Source: Pedobacter schmidteae
Lineage (GTDB): Bacteria; Bacteroidota; Bacteroidia; Sphingobacteriales; Sphingobacteriaceae
Assembly (NCBI RefSeq): GCF_900564155.1
Contig: NZ_LS999839.1
Coordinates: 3,779,097-3,843,096 of the forward strand
Direction: 5' to 3'
Length of the DNA: 64,000 nucleotides
The translations under genes and the position numbers were made by a program. Each line of letters opens with the position of its first letter. The stretch's first letter is position 1. The notes beneath the pieces are model-generated. The model did not search any database, was not told the origin of the DNA, and saw only the letters and a program-made list of their open reading frames with translations. Positions 1-8,600 of this stretch are shown in pieces.

Positions 1-283
1 AGGAAAAACATTCACAGGCATATATTATAATCCAAATGGAACTGTACATCAGCCTAAATTTTTCTACGCTTTTGCTCAAAGTGGCCACAAAGTAGAAGTA
101 GGTTTTGAGCCGGGCACAACCATACGTAGCGAAACTTATGTGCTGGCAGCAAATATGGCTGCGCTCGTAAAGAAAACCAATTTTGTGGAATTTGTAATGG
201 TGATGCCCAATGGTGATATCTCATGTAATTACACAGACATCAATGGTGGAACTTATAATTCGAAATACGGCGAGTTTAAATAA
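1..283 (+). CDS. Lipoprotein paralogue, C-terminal part only (cut by window edge)
   Basis: The reading frame is open from base 2 to a TAA at 281-283, so only the last 93 codons are present. The piece aligns closely with the C-terminal halves of the proteins at 302-940 and 1506-2171. Shared elements are a TF-x-G-x-YY motif, a KFFYAF block, a GT-x-x-R-x-ETY block and a final C-N-Y motif. It is therefore the first visible member of a tandem family whose complete members are secreted lipoproteins. The next gene starts 18 bases after its stop, which suggests co-transcription. Function is unknown. The missing N-terminus presumably holds a lipoprotein signal peptide, by analogy with the paralogues. 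Confidence 0.8.
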   Translation, partial: GKTFTGIYYNPNGTVHQPKFFYAFAQSGHKVEVGFEPGTTIRSETYVLAANMAALVKKTNFVEFVMVMPNGDISCNYTDINGGTYNSKYGEFK

Positions 284-301
284 GAATTAAGCAAAAAAGC
301 T

Positions 302-940
302 ATGAAAATGTTAAAAGCAATCGTCATTCTGCTATTGGCAACTGCCACGCTTGCTGCCTGCAAAAAGGACAAAGAAACACAATTTAACATCCATAATCCG
401 CAAGGGTATGCCATTATAGCCAACTTCGATCCTAATGGACGATCCCCGGTTGTTTTTGTATTTCCCGATGATCAGAAATCCGACATGAAAATGTACCAGC
501 TTCGGGGAGAAATTACAGGGGTGTATACTGTAAGCGGGAACGAGCTTACATTTGCGAGTCAGGATGCCACCTTTAAATTTAAAATAGCAGGAGGCAAAAT
601 TATCGATTCCGATCAGGTATTTACAAAGGCAGAGCTAATTAAGGTGCCCTCTGAAGACCAGTTAGCAGGCAATACATTTACTGGTGCCTATTATAGTTCG
701 CAAAACAGTACTATACGTTACCCTAAATTCTTTTACGCTTTTTATCCCATCGGCAATAAGGTAAATGTAGGCATTGAGATCGGCACCAATTTACGCACAG
801 AAACTTATATCCCAATAGGCAATGTGGCTGCCTTTTTGAAAGGCAATGGCGTTACAGAATTTATAGTAAAAATGCCCGATGGTTCGGTAATGTGCAATTA
901 CAGGGACGGACAAGGCTCTTCATATGGACTATTCAAGTGA
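302..940 (+). CDS. Small lipoprotein of a tandem paralogous family, function unknown
   Basis: Encodes 212 residues. The N-terminus is a lipoprotein signal peptide with lipobox LAAC at residues 17-20, followed directly by KKDK. A Cys-Lys-Lys start is very common in Bacteroidota outer-membrane lipoproteins. The mature protein starts with a short I-x-NP-x-GY motif that is also present in the protein at 1506-2171. The C-terminal half (TFTGAYY, KFFYAF, NKVNVG, RTETY, IGNVAAF) matches both neighbouring paralogues. No catalytic motif is visible, and a beta-rich cell-surface fold is only a guess. It lies in a same-strand run leading to a LytTR regulator gene. A second ATG three codons in (308) is an alternative start. 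Confidence 0.85.
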   Translation: MKMLKAIVILLLATATLAACKKDKETQFNIHNPQGYAIIANFDPNGRSPVVFVFPDDQKSDMKMYQLRGEITGVYTVSGNELTFASQDATFKFKIAGGKIIDSDQVFTKAELIKVPSEDQLAGNTFTGAYYSSQNSTIRYPKFFYAFYPIGNKVNVGIEIGTNLRTETYIPIGNVAAFLKGNGVTEFIVKMPDGSVMCNYRDGQGSSYGLFK

Positions 941-1016
941 TCACCATTAAAAACCATACAGCTGACAAAACCTTTTAGAAAATTAAAGAACAAATCAAAA
1001 GTTAAATATCAAAATC

Positions 1017-1499
1017 ATGAAAACATTAAAAAAATGCTTCGCCACGCTTCTTTTACTTATGATTGCAGGTACAATTAGTTCCTGTAAAAAGGATAAACAG
1101 GACGAGAAAACCGGGGAATCTGCTGGCAGTTTTACTTATCAGGGCAGTACGGTTAAAATAGGGACTGGGGATTATCGTGAGGGAAATGGTGATGGGGCCT
1201 GGATTTATCTGACCAGTGAGGATTTTACGGATATTGTCCAGGTCCGTTTCAAGGGGCTGGCAAATTATGGCATACCAACAGGTAGTTTTACTTATAAATC
1301 AAATGGAGGTATTAATCCTTATGATCCTGCAAAGAACTTTAGCGGGGGACAGGTAGGTATGGATAATGTTTATGATGAGTTCAATGGCGGTACGGTCAAA
1401 ATTAACAAAGATGGCGGGCAATACCTGATAGACCTGGATGTTACTACCAAAAACGGAAGTTTAAAAGGTCAGTTTAAAGGCACACTTAAAAAGATTTAA
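1017..1499 (+). CDS. Small lipoprotein, unrelated to its neighbours, function unknown
   Basis: Encodes 160 residues with a lipoprotein signal peptide (hydrophobic LLLLMIAG, then ISSC at about residues 20-23, then KKDK). The mature part is rich in Gly, Thr and Asn. It ends in alternating hydrophobic strands (YLIDLDVT, then GSLKGQFKGTLKK), a pattern frequent in small beta-sandwich lipoproteins of Bacteroidota. It does not share the TFTG-x-YY or RTETY motifs of the genes on either side, so it is an unrelated insertion within a run of paralogues. The gap to the next gene is only 6 bases, consistent with one operon. I do not recognise a named family. Confidence 0.82.
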   Translation: MKTLKKCFATLLLLMIAGTISSCKKDKQDEKTGESAGSFTYQGSTVKIGTGDYREGNGDGAWIYLTSEDFTDIVQVRFKGLANYGIPTGSFTYKSNGGINPYDPAKNFSGGQVGMDNVYDEFNGGTVKINKDGGQYLIDLDVTTKNGSLKGQFKGTLKKI

Positions 1500-1505
1500 A
1501 AGGGT

Positions 1506-2171
1506 ATGAAAAGTTTAATAAATAATGTGATGGCAGTTTCGATGATGATACTGCTCACTTTTGCATCCTGTAAAAAGAATGAAGTCAAAAAAGAAGAAGC
1601 CAAATTTGACATCAATAACCCGGTCGGATATTTTATTTATGTAAGATTTTCAATAAATGGTTCGTGGCCGTCCAGCTGGCTATTTGAATTCAGTCCTGGA
1701 AAGACCTTAAAGTTTCACGAAGCCTCAGCCGTTAACGGCCAGGTATATACTTATGAAGTTATTGACGGTAACATCATTAGTTTGAAAGGCCTGAATTATC
1801 GGTTCCTTATTGAAAATGGGAAAATAACAAGTGAGAATTTTGAGCAGGTGGCGCTTGTTAAAGCCTCCGAAACTAACCAACTGAGGGGTAAAACCTTTGC
1901 TGGTACTTATTACAAACCCAATCATAGTGTGCTTCATGAAAACTTTTTTTATAGTTTTTCCAGTACTGAAAATAAAGTAGATGCGGGCTTTAAGGTTGGA
2001 ACAGCAGTTCGGACAGAAACCTATAAAACTATAGGCAATATAGCCGCCTGGGCAGATAAAGACGGAACAGGTGACATAGAATTTCTTTTGCTGCTCGACG
2101 GGAAACTGGAAGTAAACTATTACAATAAAACCATAGGTACCCGCTATTACGGGTCTTTCAGCCCGCAATAA
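1506..2171 (+). CDS. Small lipoprotein of the tandem paralogous family, function unknown
   Basis: Encodes 221 residues. The lipobox is FASC at about residues 19-22, followed by KKNE. The mature N-terminus carries an I-N-NP-x-GYFIY motif matching the protein at 302-940. The second half carries TFAGTYY, NFFYSF, NKVDAG, VRTETY and IGNIAAW, matching both other paralogues. Three family members in about 2.2 kb indicate local gene duplication. The gene begins 6 bases after the preceding lipoprotein gene and is followed by the LytTR response-regulator gene after 66 bases. No enzymatic motif is seen. Confidence 0.85.
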   Translation: MKSLINNVMAVSMMILLTFASCKKNEVKKEEAKFDINNPVGYFIYVRFSINGSWPSSWLFEFSPGKTLKFHEASAVNGQVYTYEVIDGNIISLKGLNYRFLIENGKITSENFEQVALVKASETNQLRGKTFAGTYYKPNHSVLHENFFYSFSSTENKVDAGFKVGTAVRTETYKTIGNIAAWADKDGTGDIEFLLLLDGKLEVNYYNKTIGTRYYGSFSPQ

Positions 2172-2237
2172 TGCGCAGCGATCAATTTGCACCTTAAGGA
2201 TAAAAAGACGAGATTTAATAGATTAAAAACATCAGTT

Positions 2238-2960
2238 ATGCTAAAAGCGGTGATATTAGATGATGAAGTAAGAGGAAGTACCCTGCTGAACCGTAAGCTT
2301 GAAGTCTTTGGGGAGGATCTGCAGGTGGAGGCTGTTTTTAATGATCCTTTTAAAGCGCTCTCAAAAATTGTAGCACTGGACCCTGATGTGTTGTTTTTGG
2401 ATGTGGAAATGCCTGGTTTGAATGGTTTCCAGTTTCTGGAAAAATTGGGAACTTTTAGGTTTCAGGTGATTTTTACGACGGCCTATGATACCTATACTTT
2501 GGAGGCGCTACGGTTGAGTGCGGTGGATTACCTGGTGAAGCCAATTGATGAGGATGAGTTGCATACGGCTATTTTCAGGCTTAAAAAAAGGGTTGGGGAT
2601 GAGCTGAAAAAGGTTGCTGTAGGTGGGCCAGGTGCCATGCAGGCAAGGATTGCATTGTCTACTGCTGAAGGGGTGTATTTTATCAATAAGGTCAATATCA
2701 TCAGAATTGAGGCGATGAGTAATTATAGTACATTTTACCTGTTGGAACAGAAAAAGATTATGGTGTCCAAAACATTGAAGGAGTTTGAAGGGATGTTACC
2801 GGAGGGAAATTTTTTGCGTGTGAACCGCTCGGTTATTGTCAACCTGAATTATGTAGAGAAATACAGGAAGGGGGATGGGGGAACCCTGGTGATGAGTGAT
2901 GGTGCTGAAATAGAGGTTTCGCCTTCGAGAAAATCAGAGTTGATCCAGCTGATGTTTTAA
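2238..2960 (+). CDS. LytTR-family response regulator
   Basis: A cytoplasmic transcription regulator of 240 residues from the ATG at 2238. An upstream in-frame ATG at 2187 would add 17 residues of non-receiver sequence, so 2238 is preferred because it starts directly with LKAVILDDE. The receiver domain (about 1-120) has the acidic pair D8-D9, phospho-acceptor D55 in FLDVEMPG, T81 and K101 in LVKP. The C-terminal LytTR DNA-binding domain (about 135-240) has the characteristic FLRVNRSVIVNLNYV segment. In Bacteroidota such regulators usually pair with a membrane-linked histidine kinase. None is adjacent on the downstream side, and the upstream side lies outside the window. Regulation of the preceding lipoprotein genes is plausible from position only. 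Confidence 0.93.
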   Translation: MLKAVILDDEVRGSTLLNRKLEVFGEDLQVEAVFNDPFKALSKIVALDPDVLFLDVEMPGLNGFQFLEKLGTFRFQVIFTTAYDTYTLEALRLSAVDYLVKPIDEDELHTAIFRLKKRVGDELKKVAVGGPGAMQARIALSTAEGVYFINKVNIIRIEAMSNYSTFYLLEQKKIMVSKTLKEFEGMLPEGNFLRVNRSVIVNLNYVEKYRKGDGGTLVMSDGAEIEVSPSRKSELIQLMF

Positions 2961-3063
2961 GGTGTTTTTTTATTGGAATTTTTTAATTAAGGCTATATTT
3001 ATTGATTTGAGTTATCGTAGTGCGTCTATTTATTTTATCACTGCGATCAGCAGAACCAGGTAA

Positions 3064-3099
3064 TTTCTTAATGTAAGTTTTACATTTTATAGTAAGAAA
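3064..3099. terminator. Candidate bidirectional terminator between convergent genes
   Basis: An AT-rich inverted repeat: AATGTAA, GTT, TTACATT (3070-3086), flanked by TTTCTTA (3064-3070) and TAAGAAA (3093-3099). It sits between the convergent ends of the LytTR gene and the gene at 3126-3551. The stem is weak in GC, so its efficiency is uncertain. Confidence 0.4.
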
Positions 3100-3125
3100 T
3101 AAACCGGTTCATCTTTTTAGCTATA

Positions 3126-3551
3126 TCAGCTAACCCATTTACAATACTCCTTTATGAGCTTCCACTTTGCGCCTGCTTTTTTATACAAAACCATCCCTCC
3201 GTTACCACACCGCTCATTGCAGTAGTAGCTATAATAAAAAATTACGCTATCGCATTTGTCATTTACGATGGGAACAGAAATGATATAAAAACCATTTTTG
3301 TACTGTTTCCTGAAACTTTTCCAGGAATCCGGAACTCTGGGACTGGGGAGTTTCTCCTTAGAAATAATTTCTAAAAAACCTTGCAAATCAGTTTTCAACG
3401 AGTTATCCTCAATTAATTCTCTGAGGTTAAATCCAAGACTGTTTAATGTATTCGATTTCTCTGCCAGACACTGCTGCGAAGCAGTTTCATTATAGGAATC
3501 CAATACAATGGGCACTTTATTTTTGTTAAGTTCTACTGAATAGAAGTGCAA
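3126..3551 (-). CDS. Unknown small protein, start unclear (possible frameshift at N-terminus)
   Basis: An open frame of 141 codons from a TTG at 3551. The C-terminal part (ISVPIVNDKCDSVIFYY, then a Cys-containing stretch and a YKKAGAKWKLIKEYCKWV ending) has the strand pattern of small secreted Bacteroidota proteins of unknown function. There is no ATG in this frame before an upstream stop. An ATG at 3573 opens a different frame (MTRINFFFALLF) that runs into this one across a run of six T on the coding strand. Losing one T would join the two frames into an ATG-started protein. It may be a TTG-started gene, a gene with a recent one-base frameshift, or a sequencing slip. No clear lipobox is visible in either version. 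Confidence 0.5.
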   Translation of the reverse strand: MHFYSVELNKNKVPIVLDSYNETASQQCLAEKSNTLNSLGFNLRELIEDNSLKTDLQGFLEIISKEKLPSPRVPDSWKSFRKQYKNGFYIISVPIVNDKCDSVIFYYSYYCNERCGNGGMVLYKKAGAKWKLIKEYCKWVS

Positions 3552-3638
3552 AAAAGAAATTGATCCTAGTCATAAAAATCTAATGATAAATTGTTATTAT
3601 TGGCAAAATAACGACCATTTTTGGTTTGGTATCATAAT

Positions 3639-4208
3639 ATGGTTGCTTATCATAAACTTACGGACGAACGATTAGCTGATTTGCTACGGCAGGGAGATGA
3701 ATATGCCTATACCGAAATTTATAATCGTTATGAGTCATTGGTGTATATTTTTACATATAAAAGAATAGGGATAAGGGAAGAAGCAAAGGATATTGTGCAT
3801 GAGGTGTTCCTTTATCTTTGGGAACAACATAAGACTTTAGTTTTTACGACCGGTTTGTTACCTTTTGTTTATACAGCTATTAAGAATAAGATATTAAACC
3901 GCATTAAGCATAAAAAAGTGTCTTCCAGATATATTGATGCTTTTCAGGAATATCTCGAAATCAGTGAGGAAAGTGCAGATTATTTATTGCGTCATAATGA
4001 ACTCTCTACGCTTATTGAAAAGGAAATTGCTGCTCTGCCTGTAAAAATGCGACAAGTGTTTGAGCTGAGCAGAAGATCAAATTATAGCCGTAAAGAAATT
4101 GCCAACGAATTGAGCCTGTCGGAGGAGACCGTGAAAAGCCATATGCACCATGCTTTGAAATTACTTAAAGAGAAATTAGGTCCGCTAATGGTGCTTGTTT
4201 TTATTTAA
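3639..4208 (+). CDS. ECF sigma-70 factor, FecI-like, of locus 1
   Basis: An RNA polymerase sigma factor of 189 residues from the ATG at 3639. A TTG six codons earlier is possible but less likely. Region 2 is seen in AYTEIYNRYESLVYIF and EEAKDIVHEVFLYLWE. Region 4, the helix-turn-helix that reads the -35 element, is seen in LPVKMRQVFELSRRSNYS and EIANELSLSEETVKSHMHHA. The protein ends in a short hydrophobic tail (GPLMVLVFI). Its product should direct transcription of the SusC-type operon downstream, held in check by the FecR protein encoded next. The spacer to fecR contains a long T-tract (4269-4287). Confidence 0.93.
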   Translation: MVAYHKLTDERLADLLRQGDEYAYTEIYNRYESLVYIFTYKRIGIREEAKDIVHEVFLYLWEQHKTLVFTTGLLPFVYTAIKNKILNRIKHKKVSSRYIDAFQEYLEISEESADYLLRHNELSTLIEKEIAALPVKMRQVFELSRRSNYSRKEIANELSLSEETVKSHMHHALKLLKEKLGPLMVLVFI

Positions 4209-4343
4209 ATTCGCAGCACTCCGGGATACTTTAATCAGGTAATGTAAATCTATAAGAAGACAATATTATTTTTTTAATTTTTTTTTTAACCCTAAGGCAT
4301 TACTTAGTTGTCATGTACCCGAATGGCCCAAAAATGCAAAGGA

Positions 4344-5486
4344 ATGGATGCTAGAAATGCAAAGAAACTAATTGAAAAATTTCAGGAAGGTACAGCCTCT
4401 AAGGATGAAACCGCATTGATCGAAAAATGGATTGTTTTGGGTAATGTAAAAAATCTGGATCTTTCTGATGAAGAACTGAAAAATGATGTTTCTGATATCC
4501 GTGACAGATTACCCTTGAAGTATAGAGATCAGGCATTGAAACTTATGCCAATATGGAGGTATATACGTGTTGCTGCTGCAGTAGTAACTGTGACATTGGG
4601 CGTTTGGTTGTATACTTCCCATTATTATGGAGGAAACCAGGCGAAAAAAGGTTCACGCTATGCGATGGATGTCTCACCAGGAAAGCATGCGGCGACCCTT
4701 ACGCTGTCAGATGGAAAAACCATAAAGTTAGATGAGGAGAAGGCAGGGATAGTCATCGGTGAAAAAAGTTTAGCATACAACGACGGGACCAGGGTTTCAA
4801 CACAGGATAACAGGAATGATGATCAAATGTTAACCGCGACAACACCAAGAGCCGGGACTTATCAGCTTACTTTATCAGATGGAACGAAGCTATGGCTAAA
4901 TGCGGATTCCAAAGTTTCTTTTCCATCAAGGTTTTACGGTGCACAACGCACTGTTATGCTGTTAAATGGAGAAGCATATTTTGAGGTTACAAAAAACGAC
5001 AAGAAGCCTTTTATTGTACTTACAGAAGATCAGAAACTGGAGGTGTTAGGGACACATTTTAACATCAGTGCTTATAAAGATGAAAATAATACAAAAACGA
5101 CTTTGTTAGAAGGCGCTGTTCAGGTTTCTCTTTTAAAAAAAGAAGATGTAGCTGTATCGAAAAAAGCAGCTGTTAAATTGTTGCCCGGACAACAGGCTAT
5201 ACTCAGCAAAAATATAATTAGTGTTGTACCAGTTAATACGGATCATGCTGTTGACTGGAAAAATGGAGATTTCATTTTTAAGGATGAGGGATTGGAGTCG
5301 GTAATGCGAAAAGTCGCCCGTTGGTATGATGTAGAAATAGTTTATAAGAGCGATTATCCACAGCAGGTAAAGCTTGGTGGATTTATTTCACGCTATAGAG
5401 ATCTTTCAGCAGTATTACAGTTGATTGAATCCACGGGAAAAGTACATTTTGAGATTAAAGATAAAAGTATAATAGTGGGTAGGTAG
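4344..5486 (+). CDS. FecR-type anti-sigma factor of locus 1
   Basis: An inner-membrane anti-sigma factor or sigma regulator, 380 residues from the ATG at 4344. Upstream in-frame starts (TTG 4308, ATG 4323) are less fitting, because MDARNAKKLIEKFQEG begins the usual N-terminal sigma-binding domain. One membrane segment follows (IRVAAAVVTVTLGVWLY, about residues 70-90). The periplasmic FecR domain has repeated LTLSDGT-x-LWLNADS, LNGEAYFEV, VLGTHFNISAY and TTLLEGAVQVS motifs. The C-terminal DUF4974 domain includes MRKVARWYDVEIVY. In the family model, FecR receives the signal from the STN domain of the SusC receptor in the periplasm and then frees or activates the sigma factor in the cytoplasm. 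Confidence 0.93.
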   Translation: MDARNAKKLIEKFQEGTASKDETALIEKWIVLGNVKNLDLSDEELKNDVSDIRDRLPLKYRDQALKLMPIWRYIRVAAAVVTVTLGVWLYTSHYYGGNQAKKGSRYAMDVSPGKHAATLTLSDGKTIKLDEEKAGIVIGEKSLAYNDGTRVSTQDNRNDDQMLTATTPRAGTYQLTLSDGTKLWLNADSKVSFPSRFYGAQRTVMLLNGEAYFEVTKNDKKPFIVLTEDQKLEVLGTHFNISAYKDENNTKTTLLEGAVQVSLLKKEDVAVSKKAAVKLLPGQQAILSKNIISVVPVNTDHAVDWKNGDFIFKDEGLESVMRKVARWYDVEIVYKSDYPQQVKLGGFISRYRDLSAVLQLIESTGKVHFEIKDKSIIVGR

Positions 5487-5523
5487 GCCACTAAGCGTAA
5501 TAAATAGTAAAATTGGAATTATA

Positions 5524-5553
5524 ATGAAGAAACAGTTACAGAAAATAAGCTAA
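5524..5553 (+). CDS. Possible 9-residue leader peptide upstream of susC
   Basis: A short frame, MKKQLQKIS, lies between fecR and susC, 30 bases before a conserved hairpin. Locus 2 has a frame of exactly the same length (MKIDLHQKN) in the same place. Equal length and position make it worth noting, but such short frames arise by chance and no ribosome-binding evidence is available. Confidence 0.22.
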   Translation: MKKQLQKIS

Positions 5554-5582
5554 AAGATCCCAGTCGGTTATTTAAGCAAAAA

Positions 5583-5613
5583 AGCCGGAAAGTGTTGGAA
5601 CCACAATCCGGCT
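5583..5613 (+). promoter_or_regulatory. Leader hairpin between fecR and susC (locus 1)
   Basis: A 7-bp stem AGCCGGA / TCCGGCT encloses an inner GTG / CAC stem with loop TTGGAAC. It resembles the hairpin at 28865-28884 in locus 3: both have AAAAGCCGG, then GTG, then TGGAAC. It may be a terminator of the sigma/anti-sigma transcript or a 5' leader element of susC mRNA. No long U-run follows it, which favours a leader role. Confidence 0.5.
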
Positions 5614-5699
5614 GGAGTTTGAGTAACCTTTCCCGCCATTTAGGATCGGGATAAATAATTGTGCAACTATTCGTAAACCACTCAAACCAAATCAAAAGT

Positions 5700-8600
5700 A
5701 TGAAATTAAATACTTTTAACCTAGGTGTGCCTAAATGGCTACCACCAAAATTCTTGCTAATTGTGAAAGTGATCATAATTATAATGACTGCCTGTTTAAT
5801 GCAGGTAAGTGCGGCTACATTTGCCCAGCTTGTTACCCTGAAGGAGAGGAATCTCTCATTGGAAGATGCCTTCGGGAAAATAAGAAAGCAGACGGGTTAT
5901 GACTTTATTTTTGATGCCGACCTGCTGAAAACTGCGGGCAGGATAAATTTAGATTTAAAGAAGGCAAGCCTGCGCGAAGCCCTGAGTCAGTGCCTGGCCG
6001 GGCAGGGCCTGACTTTTGAAATTCAGGCAAAATCAGTTACCATCATAAAGAAATCCCTGCTCGATAACCTGAGCGATTTTTTGAGGGCCATAGATGTGAA
6101 AGGTAAGGTAACCGACGAAAAAGGTAACCCATTGCCTGGTGCTGTCATAAAAGTTAACGGCACAAATATCCGTGCGGCTGCTAATGTTAACGGGGAGTTT
6201 AAGCTTTCGGGCCTGGATAAATCGGCTACTCTGAGTATTTCTTATGTGGGGTATAAAACAAGAGAAATAACTTTGAAAGATAACCGGGAATTGGTGATTG
6301 TGCTGGAAGAAGCGCAGAATGAAATGGATGAAGTAGTCATCAATACCGGTATCTTCAGAAAGGTAGATAAAAGTTTTACCGGTGCCTCAACAACTGTTAA
6401 CATAAACGAGCTTAAAGCCTCCGGAAACAGGAATTTGCTTACCTCCCTGCGCAATATAGATCCTTCCTTTAACATGATTGAGAACAATCTTTTTGGTGGT
6501 GACCCCAACCGCATTCCTGAAATTCAGATCAGGGGCAATTCCAGTTTGCCGAATATCAACCAGCTACAGGACGGTACACGTGTTGGTTTAAATACACCAT
6601 TGATCATACTGGATGGCTTTGAGTCGACTCTGCAGCGCCTGATGGACATGAACGAGAATGAGGTTGAGTCTATCACCATCCTGAAAGACGCTTCGGCTAC
6701 GGCAATCTACGGTTCAAGGGGTGCAAACGGGGTGATTGTGATTACCACAAAGGCACCACAACTTGGAAAGCTGCGCATCACTTACCGTAATGACATGAAC
6801 ATCGAGATGCCTGATCTTACCGGTTACGATGTACTGGACGCGAGACAAAAGCTTGAACTGGAAAGAAGAGTCGGCCTGTACGACAACCCCCGTCCGCAGT
6901 TTGATATTCCATTAAAGGCCTATTATAACTATTTGCTTAATGAAGTCAATAGCGGGGTAAATACTTACTGGCTTTCGAAACCTTTGCATACAGCTATAGG
7001 ACAAAGGCATAATTTAAGAATAGAGGGAGGTGACGAATCGTTCAGGTATTCGGCATCGGCACAATACAACGATGAACAGGGAGTGATGAAAAAATCTTTC
7101 CACAGGACCTTTAACGGAACGATTAATCTGACTTACATTTTCCGCAATATCAGGTTTACCAATAGCCTGATGATTGGAACAGGTAACAATTCAAATTCGC
7201 CTTACGGCAGTTTCAGTGACTATGTGAAACAAAATCCTTACTGGAGGGCATATGACGAAAATGGGAATGTAATTAAGGTATTGGGAGACCCGGGGGATGC
7301 GAGCTTTAGTTCAAGATGGGGCTCACTGCCTACTAACCCGCTTTACAATGCGACGCTGAATACGTTCGACCTTGCCAGTAATACGACCATAACCAATAAT
7401 TTTTCTTTTGGATGGAAAATATACAACGATTTACAGCTCCGTGCGCGATTAGGCGTTACTAAAGAAAGCCGGCAATCCGATAATTTTAAACCAGCGGCGC
7501 ATACAGACTTCGCCAATTACGCAGTCGCTGATGTTTTCCGTAAAGGTAGCTATGCCTATGGCACAGGCAATGCTTTAAATTACGACGGAAGTATCAACCT
7601 GAGTTATTCAAAAATAATTAACGAAAAACATTCCCTTTTTGCAGGATTGGACTACAATGTCCGTCAGGATAAAGGTACAACCTATAGCTTTTTAGCAGAA
7701 GGTTTCAGCAATGCGAAACTGGATTTTTTATCTATGGCACTCCAATATGCGCCCAATAGCAAGCCTTCGGGCACCGAAAGCTTGTCGAGGGCAATCGGCA
7801 TAACCAGTAACGTAAACTACACTTATGACAACCGTTATTTTGCCGATCTGTCGCTGCGTATGGATGGTTCTTCGCAATTTGGCATACAAAACCGCTTTGC
7901 CCCGTTCTGGTCGGCAGGTCTGGGCTGGAACATGGAGCAGGAAGGTTTTCTTAAAGAGCTGGATTTCATCAATAAATTAAAGCTCCGTGCCTCAACAGGG
8001 ATAACCGGTTCACAGAACTTCAATGCTTACCAGGCGCTTTCTACTTATAGGTATTATTCAAAAGACCGTTATTACAATGAAATGGGGGCTTACCTGCTGG
8101 GGCTGGGTAATGAGGAATTAAAATGGCAGCAGAAACGAAGCTTCAATATTGGGGTAGAGGCACAGCTGTTTGATAACCGGGTTTCGCTGGTGGCAGACTA
8201 TTATGCAGACAAGACGGTTGATCTGGTTTCGGCAATTAACCTGCCCATATCCAATGGTTTTTCCAGTTATATCGGGAATATCGGTAGTATGCAAAACCGT
8301 GGTTTTGAGATCAAAGCCACTGCCTATGTGATCAGGAAAGAAAAAGGATTAACCTGGTCGGTTAGTGGCGCTGTGATTAACAATAACAACAAAATTACCA
8401 GTATTTCGCAGGCCATGAAGGATGCAGTAAGCGCAATTGAAAAGAACGGCGGTGCCAATCCAAACCTGCTGTATAAAGAAGGCTATTCCACCAATACCAT
8501 TTGGGTGGTTCCTTCCCTGGGTATTGATCCCGGAACAGGAAAAGAGGTATACCTGAGTAAAGATGGAAATTCAACTTACATCTGGAACCCGGCCGATTTA

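Noticed and set aside
1725..2192. 155-codon minus-strand frame opposite the third lipoprotein gene
   Set aside because: It lies fully antisense to a well-supported lipoprotein gene with a signal peptide and paralogues. Its own product has no signal, domain or family pattern.
5597..5601. GGAAC in the loop of the locus 1 leader hairpin as an ECF -35 element
   Set aside because: No CGTC-like -10 element lies at the expected 16-17 base distance, and the same holds for the GGAAC in locus 3.
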